Of a stretch of DNA of 7,989 bases, positions 1 through 5,579 are shown piece after piece. The stretch is taken from the NCBI GenBank assembly GCA_024641445.1, contig JAHEDA010000106.1, positions 1 to 7,989 on the forward strand, read 5' to 3'. Both the position numbers and the translations under genes were made by a program. The DNA comes from Gammaproteobacteria bacterium. GTDB lineage: Bacteria > Pseudomonadota > Gammaproteobacteria > UBA6429 > Thiohalophilaceae. Each line of letters opens with the position of its first letter. The first letter of the stretch is position 1. The notes beneath the pieces were generated by a model, which did not search any database, was not told the origin of the DNA, and was given only the letters and a program-made list of their open reading frames with translations.

Positions 1-1179
1 CTCGCGGTAACCGAGAAGCGCGCCACCTTCAAGGCCTGGACCGTACTGCTTGCCATCTCGGCGTTCTCGCTGAGTCTGCTCGGGACCTTCCTGGTGCGCT
101 CGGGTGTCCTTACCTCGGTACATGCCTTTGCCAGTGACCCGGCACGCGGGGTATTTATCCTGATCTTCCTGTGCGTGGTCGTCGGTGGTTCTCTGGTGCT
201 GTATGGTTGGCGCGCCGCGCAGATCAAGGGTACGGTGGGATTTAACTTTTTCTCGCGGGAGACCGCACTCTTATTGAATAACATCTTCCTGGTGGTACTG
301 GCCGCGAGCATTCTGCTGGGTACACTATATCCCTTGTTGCTGGACGCCTTGGGCCTCGGCAAGATCTCGGTGGGTCCTCCATACTTCACTACCATTTTTG
401 TCCCCCTCACTGTTCCACTCGCCATGCTGATCGGTATCGGCAGTTGGCTACGTTGGCGGCAAGATGAACCACGGCGTGTCTGGCACAGTCTGCGTGGTCT
501 GCTTGTGATTGCCATTGTCGTGGCGACCCTCTGGACCAGTCTGGGCCTCGCGGAATTTTTAGTCTCTGCCTGGGTGAGTCTCGTGCTGGCGCTGTGGGTG
601 ATGCTGAGCACACTCAGTAGTGTCTGGCAGCGTTATCGCGCCAGCGCCAACGCGGTGCCCAACAGCTTTAATGGCATGAGTCTGGCGCACTTTGGGGTAG
701 GTGTTTTTATCGTCGGTATCACCCTTACCTCGATCTACAGCCTCGAAAAGGATGTACGGCTTGCACCGGGTGAGACATATACATTGGGGGACTATAACTT
801 CCAATTTGTGGGCGCCGTGCCGGTAAGCGGCCCGAATTACACCGCGCAACAGGGTCGGGTGATCGTGACGCGTGATGGGCATGAGGTCGCGACACTGGTC
901 CCGCAGAAGCGTGTCTATCGTGTGCAACAGAATCCGATGACGGAGGCGGCGATCGATGCCGGGTTTTTGCGCGACCTGTTTGTCGCCCTGGGTGAGCCGC
1001 GTGGAGATGCCGGGGCCTGGAGCCTGCGGCTGTATTACAAACCCTTTATTCGCTGGATCTGGACCGGTACCGTATTGATGGCCCTGGGTGGACTCTGGGC
1101 GGCGACGGACCGTCGTTATCGATTAGGGCGCAAGGCTACGGTCGTTACTCAACGGCCTGTAGTGGAGTCTGCATTATGA
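1..1179 (+). CDS. ccmF: Cytochrome c haem lyase subunit CcmF, C-terminal part (5' end outside window)
   Basis: CcmF is the large inner-membrane subunit of the System I haem lyase, which with CcmH and CcmI attaches haem to the CXXCH motif of apocytochrome c at the periplasmic face. The frame is open from base 1 and gives 392 residues; the family is usually about 650, so roughly the first 250 residues, including the WWD haem-binding motif, lie upstream. The window opens on the conserved stretch just after that motif (LAVTEKR, then FLVRSGVLTSVHAFASDPARG). The His codon at 121-123 (SVHAFA) probably matches a conserved periplasmic haem-ligand His, and the His at 688-690 (SLAHFGVG) the conserved transmembrane His. 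The SRETALLLNN...GTLYPL block and several hydrophobic membrane helices are also typical. A GTG codon at 94 is an internal Val, not the start. The stop overlaps the ccmG start in an ATGA. Identification is firm; the ligand assignments rest on remembered family alignments. Confidence 0.96.
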   Translation, partial: LAVTEKRATFKAWTVLLAISAFSLSLLGTFLVRSGVLTSVHAFASDPARGVFILIFLCVVVGGSLVLYGWRAAQIKGTVGFNFFSRETALLLNNIFLVVLAASILLGTLYPLLLDALGLGKISVGPPYFTTIFVPLTVPLAMLIGIGSWLRWRQDEPRRVWHSLRGLLVIAIVVATLWTSLGLAEFLVSAWVSLVLALWVMLSTLSSVWQRYRASANAVPNSFNGMSLAHFGVGVFIVGITLTSIYSLEKDVRLAPGETYTLGDYNFQFVGAVPVSGPNYTAQQGRVIVTRDGHEVATLVPQKRVYRVQQNPMTEAAIDAGFLRDLFVALGEPRGDAGAWSLRLYYKPFIRWIWTGTVLMALGGLWAATDRRYRLGRKATVVTQRPVVESAL

Positions 1180-1712
1180 AGTGGCAGGTGTGGTTGCCGA
1201 TTGCAGGCTTTGCATTATTGGTGCTGTTCCTCGCGATCGGCCTTACCCGCGACCCGCGTGAGGTCCCTTCGCCACTGATCGGGCTGGCGGCACCGGCGGT
1301 CGCCATGGCCCAATTACACGCCCCCGCGCAGCAGTGGTCACCGCAACAGATGCGGGGCAAGGTCTGGATGCTGAATGTGTGGGCATCCTGGTGCAGCGCC
1401 TGTCGAGCCGAGCATGTGGTGCTGAATGAGTTTGTCCGCGCCAACGCAACCCCGCTCATTGGCCTTAATTACAAAGACGAGGTCGGCGACGCGCTCGCCT
1501 GGTTGCAGCAACACGGTAATCCCTACACGCTCAGTGTTGTCGATGCCGCCGGGCGTGCCGGGATCGAGTGGGGTGTCTATGGCGTGCCCGAGACCTTTGT
1601 CGTCGACAAGCGCGGCATCATTCGTTACAAGCAAATTGGTCCAGTGACACACGCGGCCCTGGAGACTACCCTCCTGCCACTGCTGCAACGCCTGCAAGTG
1701 GAATCGCCATGA
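1176..1712 (+). CDS. ccmG: Thiol:disulfide interchange protein CcmG/DsbE
   Basis: This is a membrane-anchored periplasmic thioredoxin-like protein that helps keep the apocytochrome c haem-binding cysteines reduced for haem attachment. It has 178 residues, the normal size. An uncleaved N-terminal anchor spans about residues 5-23, followed by the family-typical DP....PSPLIG segment (residues 26-36). The thioredoxin core holds NVWASWCSACRAEH with redox cysteines C73 and C76, and later GVYGVPETFVVD, which carries the cis-proline loop and the Glu typical of CcmG. The active site is C-S-A-C, whereas most CcmG proteins carry Pro after the first Cys. The start is well set: it overlaps the ccmF stop by four bases (ATGA) and has GGAG at 1164-1167, 8 bases upstream. 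Its position between ccmF and ccmH is the standard ccm order. Confidence 0.96.
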   Translation: MKWQVWLPIAGFALLVLFLAIGLTRDPREVPSPLIGLAAPAVAMAQLHAPAQQWSPQQMRGKVWMLNVWASWCSACRAEHVVLNEFVRANATPLIGLNYKDEVGDALAWLQQHGNPYTLSVVDAAGRAGIEWGVYGVPETFVVDKRGIIRYKQIGPVTHAALETTLLPLLQRLQVESP

Positions 1713-2176
1713 GAACCATTCTAGTGCTGTTGACCCTTGTAGGCGTGCAAACGGTTAATGCCGCCGTGGATGTGTATGAGTTCAAGACCACCGAGCAGGC
1801 CGAGCACTATCAGCAATTAGTTGAGGAGTTACGCTGCCTGGTGTGTCAGAACCAGAACCTGGCGGACTCCAACTCAGGCCTGGCGCAGGACCTGCGACAC
1901 GAAGTTGCCACGCAGATCAGCAATGGTGCCAGCGAAAAACAAGTGGTCGATTTTATGGTCGCGCGCTATGGTGATTTTGTGCGTTACAAGCCCCCGGTAA
2001 AATCTACAACCCTGCTGTTGTGGTTTGGCCCCTTTCTCATGTTGCTGATTGCGGTGTGGGGAGGTTTGATCTTTGTGCGGCGACGTAGCAATTCAGCACA
2101 ACGGGTGCTGTCACCCTCAACCCAGGCCCAACTCTCACACCTGCTGCAAGATAACGATCGGGACAATACGAAATGA
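1709..2176 (+). CDS. ccmH: Cytochrome c maturation protein CcmH (short form)
   Basis: CcmH is a periplasm-facing thiol oxidoreductase that presents reduced apocytochrome c to the CcmF haem lyase. The product is 155 residues. A Sec signal peptide covers about residues 1-19 (basic start, hydrophobic core, VNAA end). The diagnostic LRCLVCQNQN motif places the redox cysteines at C43 and C46, followed by LADSNSGLAQDLR and the three-helix domain ending ARYGDFVRYKPP. A single membrane helix lies at about residues 102-121, followed by RRR and a short polar cytoplasmic tail. This is the short form found when CcmI is a separate gene; in E. coli the two are fused. The ATG at 1709 overlaps the ccmG stop as ATGA and has AAGTGGA at 1696-1702. 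A longer open frame runs upstream from 1568 inside ccmG, but it lacks the signal peptide position and is not the start. Confidence 0.96.
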   Translation: MRTILVLLTLVGVQTVNAAVDVYEFKTTEQAEHYQQLVEELRCLVCQNQNLADSNSGLAQDLRHEVATQISNGASEKQVVDFMVARYGDFVRYKPPVKSTTLLLWFGPFLMLLIAVWGGLIFVRRRSNSAQRVLSPSTQAQLSHLLQDNDRDNTK

Positions 2177-3444
2177 TAACCCTGTGGATTAGTGTTATTA
2201 GCCTGCTCGCCCTGATGATTGCGACCCTGTACTGGGCGCAACGAAAATCGCCCAAGGCTACAGAGAGTGAATCGGTAGACCGTAATATCAGTCTGGCGCG
2301 TCAACGGCTACAGGAACTCAATGATGAGCGCGATCGCGGCGCCCTGGACCCTGCACACTACCAGCAGTTAAAAACGGAGCTGGAGCTTGCGCTGCATAGC
2401 GATCTACAGATAGCCGTCCCCACAACTGCCATCGCCGCCCGCCAGAGTCTGGGCCTGCGTCTCCTGCCCATGTTGTTTCTCGCCGTTGTATCGCTAGGCG
2501 TGTACTGGGCGGTTGGCAGCCCTCGCCTTGCCGACCCAAGTAGTGAGGGTGCAGCGCAGACAATGCGTGATACTGGTCCACATCATAGTGCGGGCACGGG
2601 CCAGACCGATTCCATCGAGACACTGGCGGCGGCACTGGCCACACGTCTCAAGCGTGAACCCAACGATGTAAATGGTTGGTATACGTTAGGACGCACCTAT
2701 ATGACACTAGGGCATTATTCCGAGGCGGCGGCAGCGCTGCGCGAGGTCTTTACGCGAGTTCAAAATGATGCCGATGTGATGGTGCAGTATGCAGATGCGT
2801 CGATTATGGCGGAGCAGGGGAGCATCTCTGATGCGTCTTTTGATTTGATCAAGCGCGCCCTGACACTAAATCCCAACGAGCATACCGGTTTGTGGTTGGC
2901 GGGTATGGCATATGAATCTCGCGGCGATGAACGTACAGCACTGCAACACTGGCGCCGACTCTATCCCCTGTTAAAGGATGAACCTGAGCACCAGAATGAA
3001 CTTGCAGCGATGATCGCGAAGCTTGAGAGAAAACTGGGTGAGCCGGTGTCTGACTTGCCCAGTGCAAAGACTGGTGTCGAGAGAGCGGCCAGTGGCGCTG
3101 CCAGGGTGACAGTGCAAGTCTCACTTTCTCCCACCCTGTCAGGTAAGCTGTCCAAAGATTACACGGTCTTTATCTATGCCCGTGCGGTAAAGGGTCCAGC
3201 GATGCCGCTCGCGGTCGTGCGCAAGCGTGTGGCTGATCTCCCCGTTACCGTCACCCTTGACGATAGCATGGCAATGCAACCAGGCATGGGCTTGTCAAAC
3301 TTTGAGCGCGTGAAGGTCATGGCGCGTATATCGCGCTCCGGGCAGGCAATTACCCAATCGGGTGACTGGGTCAGCGAACAGGCTGAGGTCTCGCCGGGAA
3401 ATGCTGCCTCGGTTATACTGCTCATAGACACGGAGACGCCCTAG
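2173..3444 (+). CDS. ccmI: Cytochrome c-type biogenesis protein CcmI (TPR apocytochrome chaperone)
   Basis: CcmI is an inner-membrane protein whose TPR domain captures the C-terminal helix of apocytochrome c and delivers it to the CcmF/CcmH lyase complex. The product is 423 residues. Membrane helix 1 covers about residues 3-21. A cytoplasmic loop with the typical LARQRLQELNDERDRGALD pattern (41-59) follows, then membrane helix 2 at about 97-115. The periplasmic part has a low-complexity linker (about 118-147), TPR-like helices from about 165 to 290 (for example NGWYTLGRTYMTLGHYSEAA at 167-186), and a C-terminal beta-rich domain (about 311-421) of the kind seen in long CcmI/CycH proteins. The start overlaps the ccmH stop as ATGA; no strong ribosome binding site is seen, which fits translational coupling. 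It is the last gene of the ccm cluster. The family is certain from context and N-terminal pattern, although TPR sequence is poorly conserved. Confidence 0.93.
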   Translation: MITLWISVISLLALMIATLYWAQRKSPKATESESVDRNISLARQRLQELNDERDRGALDPAHYQQLKTELELALHSDLQIAVPTTAIAARQSLGLRLLPMLFLAVVSLGVYWAVGSPRLADPSSEGAAQTMRDTGPHHSAGTGQTDSIETLAAALATRLKREPNDVNGWYTLGRTYMTLGHYSEAAAALREVFTRVQNDADVMVQYADASIMAEQGSISDASFDLIKRALTLNPNEHTGLWLAGMAYESRGDERTALQHWRRLYPLLKDEPEHQNELAAMIAKLERKLGEPVSDLPSAKTGVERAASGAARVTVQVSLSPTLSGKLSKDYTVFIYARAVKGPAMPLAVVRKRVADLPVTVTLDDSMAMQPGMGLSNFERVKVMARISRSGQAITQSGDWVSEQAEVSPGNAASVILLIDTETP

Positions 3445-3478
3445 CGATCAAGTAATGGCAATGTAAATTGCTCAGAAA

Positions 3479-4390
3479 ATGGACTTTCTTATGTATTCCT
3501 TCATTGTAAATCGCCACGCCCGTGATGGTCAGAGCCAGCAGCACTGGGCGTTGGCGGAGCCGCACTTCCTCAAGGCCTTCCCTGACGCCAGGACCTATTT
3601 CCCCTCGACTGCCCAGGAGACGACCGAAACGGCCCGACAATTGGCGGACGCAAACCAGGGCGCTATCGTGTCGGTGGGCGGCGAAGGCACCATGAATCGC
3701 GTTCTACAAGGGATTATGCAGAGCAAAAATTCCACCACCGTCTCCATGGGCGTGGTCCCCTTCGGTAACGTTAATGACTACACCAATAATCTTGGTATGC
3801 AAAAGACCTGGCAACATGCGCTGGAGGTGCTGCAGCAGGGCAAAGTATGTCATGTCGGTGTGGTAGAACTAAGGACGGAAAGGAAAATTGAGTATGCCCT
3901 CAATATCGCAGACCTTGGTTTTGGTGCCAGTACGGCGCAGCGACACTTGAGTGGTGAATTAAACTGGTTAAAGGGTCAATTCAAATATCATCTTCTTGCT
4001 ATCAAATCTTTACTGTCGTGGAAAAATATACCGGCGACGATTGAAATCGATGGTGAGGTGATGGATGTTCCCTTCGTGATGGTGTTGGCAGGGTATAGCC
4101 CGACTCTGGGGGGCTTTAAGTTGGTGCCGCACGCACATGTTAACGATACAAAAATGGCGATCTCGATTGCTCACGGTCTGACCCGGCTGGAGATATTAAA
4201 GACGATACAGGCGACAAAGAATAATGGCATAGAGGAGAGCGATCGGGTGCATCTGATCCATGCGTCCAGGGTCTTGCTGCGAACGGAGACACCGGTGGTG
4301 ACGCAAGTTGATGGCGAGATAACGGATGCAGCCGCAACTACCATTGAGATGATCGCCCATCCCTCCCGATTGAAATTTATTTCGCCCTGA
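3479..4390 (+). CDS. Lipid kinase, diacylglycerol kinase catalytic family (YegS/DgkB-like)
   Basis: This is a soluble or membrane-associated kinase predicted to phosphorylate a lipid alcohol such as diacylglycerol, phosphatidylglycerol or a sphingoid base, using ATP; the substrate cannot be read from sequence. The product is 303 residues, the normal length for the family. In order: a beta strand near the start (SFIVNRHARDG, residues 7-17); the nucleotide loop VSVGGEGTMNRVLQG (64-78), where the usual motif is GGDGT; GVVPFGNVNDYTNNLG (91-106), matching G-x-P-x-G-T-x-N-D-F with Asn-Val in place of Thr-Gly/Ala; the second-domain signature GGFKLVPHAHVNDTKMAI (211-228); and QVDGE (276-280), the conserved Asp-Gly-Glu near the C-terminus. 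An alternative start at 3491 (MYSFIVN) would remove four residues; neither start has a good ribosome binding site. It lies 34 bases after ccmI and may be co-transcribed with the ccm genes. Family placement is firm; catalytic competence is less certain because of the altered motifs. Confidence 0.85.
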   Translation: MDFLMYSFIVNRHARDGQSQQHWALAEPHFLKAFPDARTYFPSTAQETTETARQLADANQGAIVSVGGEGTMNRVLQGIMQSKNSTTVSMGVVPFGNVNDYTNNLGMQKTWQHALEVLQQGKVCHVGVVELRTERKIEYALNIADLGFGASTAQRHLSGELNWLKGQFKYHLLAIKSLLSWKNIPATIEIDGEVMDVPFVMVLAGYSPTLGGFKLVPHAHVNDTKMAISIAHGLTRLEILKTIQATKNNGIEESDRVHLIHASRVLLRTETPVVTQVDGEITDAAATTIEMIAHPSRLKFISP

Positions 4391-4587
4391 ATAAATTCTC
4401 TAGTACGGTAATCATTAGCACAAAATCGCCCCATGGTTTCTAAATTCACGAATGGGCACCGTAGCCGGCATTTTTTGTAAAATAATGTCTCTTGAAGGGT
4501 GAACTCATTCCAGGGTGATATGTCACATAATTCGGACATTTATTCACAACGTCAGGTCAATCAATCTGGATAAGGATTCAAGTCGAT
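4391..4587 (+). other. Intergenic region before fpr, probably holding its promoter
   Basis: This 197-base gap separates the lipid kinase from fpr and contains no convincing gene. A T6 run at 4471-4476 follows GC-rich sequence, but no stem longer than about 3-5 bp precedes it, so I do not call a terminator. AT-rich, -10-like hexamers occur at 4478-4483 (TAAAAT) and 4526-4531 (CATAAT), but neither has a good -35 box at 16-18 bases. A small dyad, GTGA-TATG-TCAC, lies at 4515-4526. TAAGGA at 4571-4576, 11 bases from the ATG at 4588, is a plausible ribosome binding site for fpr. Confidence 0.45.
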
Positions 4588-5337
4588 ATGGCATACACCG
4601 AGCAACGCATTACTTCCATACAGCGATGGTCAGAGAAGAACTTCAGCTTTACCACGACGCGCCCCGAGAAATTCCAGTTTGATAACGGTGAGTTTGTGAC
4701 CCTGGGTCTGCGTCAAGAGGGCAAGCTCATTGCGCGCGCCTACTCCATCGTCTCAACCAACGAGGATGACCACCTGGAATTCTTTAGTATCCATGTCCCA
4801 GATGGCCCCCTTACCAGTCGCTTGGTCAATATCCGCGAAGGTGAGGGTGTCTGGATCAATAGCAAGCCAACGGGTTCGTTGACACTGAAATATCTTCAGC
4901 CTGGTCGTAATCTTTATCTGCTGGCAACCGGTACCGGGCTTGCACCCTTCATTAGCCTTATTCGTGACCCTGAGGTGTATCGGCAGTATGAAAAGGTCAT
5001 CCTGGTTCATACCGTGCGTACCAAGGTAGAGCTGGCCTATAAGGAACAGATAAGAAGTCTCACAGGAGAGCATTTGGTCTATGTTCCCACGGTGACGCGC
5101 GAGACTTTTGAGAACTCTGCTCGTGTCAGTGATTTGTTTTGTTCAGGCGAGTTATTTAGCAATATAGGACTTCCCGTGGCCGACCCGCAATATGACCGTG
5201 TGATGTTGTGTGGCAATCCGCACATGCTGGATGAGATGACTGCATACCTGGAGTCGGGAGGGTGGACCATGACAAACTACAAGGGTGTCGGTAACTTCAC
5301 CATAGAAAAGGCCTTTGTCCTGGCGAAGGAAGGCTGA
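4588..5337 (+). CDS. fpr: Ferredoxin/flavodoxin-NADP+ reductase (FAD-dependent)
   Basis: This cytoplasmic flavoenzyme moves electrons reversibly between NADPH and ferredoxin or flavodoxin, serving Fe-S cluster repair, oxidative-stress defence or biosynthetic reductions. The product is 249 residues, close to the usual bacterial length of about 250-260. The FAD domain carries RAYSIVS (residues 50-56), the FAD isoalloxazine-binding motif, and the segment HLEFFSIHVPDGPLTSRL (62-79) characteristic of the Azotobacter/Pseudomonas subclass. The NADP domain carries ATGTGLAPFISLIRD (113-127) and MLCGNPHMLDEM (206-217). The C-terminus, VGNFTIEKAFVLAKEG, matches the family ending (typically VERAFVEK) but appears a few residues longer. 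The ATG at 4588 has TAAGGA 11 bases upstream. It stands apart from its neighbours, with sizeable gaps on both sides, and is probably monocistronic. The strong stem-loop right after the stop may mark the transcript end. Confidence 0.95.
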   Translation: MAYTEQRITSIQRWSEKNFSFTTTRPEKFQFDNGEFVTLGLRQEGKLIARAYSIVSTNEDDHLEFFSIHVPDGPLTSRLVNIREGEGVWINSKPTGSLTLKYLQPGRNLYLLATGTGLAPFISLIRDPEVYRQYEKVILVHTVRTKVELAYKEQIRSLTGEHLVYVPTVTRETFENSARVSDLFCSGELFSNIGLPVADPQYDRVMLCGNPHMLDEMTAYLESGGWTMTNYKGVGNFTIEKAFVLAKEG

Positions 5338-5360
5338 GGAGGACTTGATTAATATGTCAC

Positions 5361-5398
5361 GCCCGTGAACACCTACAATCGTGTAGGTGTTCACGGGC
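5361..5398 (+). repeat. Perfect 17-bp stem-loop just after fpr (possible transcript 3' end)
   Basis: The left arm at 5361-5377 (GCCCGTGAACACCTACA) is the exact reverse complement of the right arm at 5382-5398, with a 4-base ATCG loop. It begins 24 bases after the fpr stop. There is no T tract downstream on the + strand, and none on the - strand side either, so it is not a canonical intrinsic terminator. It could stabilise the fpr mRNA 3' end, terminate with help, or be a palindromic repeat or protein-binding site. The structure is certain from the sequence; its role is inferred. Confidence 0.7.
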
Positions 5399-5408
5399 AT
5401 AGTGGGAA

Positions 5409-5426
5409 ATGCTTTAATCAAAGCAT
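5409..5426 (+). repeat. Small 7-bp hairpin downstream of the main stem-loop
   Basis: ATGCTTT at 5409-5415 pairs perfectly with AAAGCAT at 5420-5426 around an AATC loop. The stem is AT-rich and so weak alone. Its bases 5414-5421 (TTAATCAA) are also the exact reverse complement of 5345-5352 (TTGATTAA), on the other side of the 17-bp stem-loop, so the two pairings exclude each other. Confidence 0.5.
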
Positions 5427-5467
5427 CCAGAAATAATTATCGCCTCTTGCGTATGACCTCACATAAT

Positions 5468-5477
5468 GCGCATGCGC
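5468..5477. repeat. 10-bp perfect palindrome GCGCATGCGC
   Basis: A self-complementary 10-mer in the gap between fpr and zwf, about 100 bases before the zwf start. A dyad in this position could be an operator, but no known regulator is recognised and chance is possible in sequence of this composition. The rest of 5427-5536 holds no gene; a CATAAT at 5462-5467 resembles a -10 box but has no matching -35 box. Confidence 0.3.
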
Positions 5478-5536
5478 GGTCGCTCTCTGTGACTGCCAGC
5501 TTATTTTTTGTTACACGTTGGAATTGAACTCTCTGC

Positions 5537-5563
5537 ATGATGCGAAGTCTGACATGGCATCAT
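5537..5563 (+). promoter_or_regulatory. Inverted repeat in the zwf leader, next to the ribosome binding site
   Basis: ATGATGC at 5537-5543 and GCATCAT at 5557-5563 are exact reverse complements separated by 13 bases. The right arm ends 3 bases before the AAGGAG ribosome binding site. It could be an operator dyad for zwf control or an mRNA hairpin affecting translation; the sequence alone does not decide, and a 7-bp dyad may be chance. Confidence 0.35.
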
Positions 5564-5566
5564 AAC

Positions 5567-5572
5567 AAGGAG
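5567..5572 (+). promoter_or_regulatory. Ribosome binding site of zwf (AAGGAG)
   Basis: A near-consensus Shine-Dalgarno sequence 7 bases before the ATG at 5580. It is the strongest ribosome binding site in the window and fixes the zwf start. Confidence 0.85.
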
Positions 5573-5579
5573 TGTCACC

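Noticed and set aside
559..927. Reverse-strand open frame inside ccmF
   Set aside because: Antisense to the well-conserved CcmF coding sequence, with no recognisable protein features.
1568..1708. Upstream in-frame extension of ccmH within ccmG
   Set aside because: The extension would put the signal peptide in the middle of the protein; the ATG at 1709 gives a proper signal peptide, the normal length and an ATGA overlap.
4453..4476. Possible intrinsic terminator after the lipid kinase (T6 run)
   Set aside because: Only a 3-bp stem (GGC/GCC) can be formed directly before the T run, too weak to call.
4513..4527. CRP- or FNR-like site before fpr (GTGATATGTCAC)
   Set aside because: The dyad has the wrong half-site spacing for both: 4 bases between GTGA and TCAC rather than the 6 of CRP, and no TTGAT half-site for FNR.
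4171..4539. Reverse-strand open frame of 122 codons over the end of the lipid kinase and the following gap
   Set aside because: It mostly mirrors the kinase gene, matches no recognised family, and nothing supports it as a gene.
5462..5467. CATAAT as a -10 box for zwf
   Set aside because: No -35-like hexamer lies at 16-18 bases upstream, and the match alone is not enough to name a promoter.
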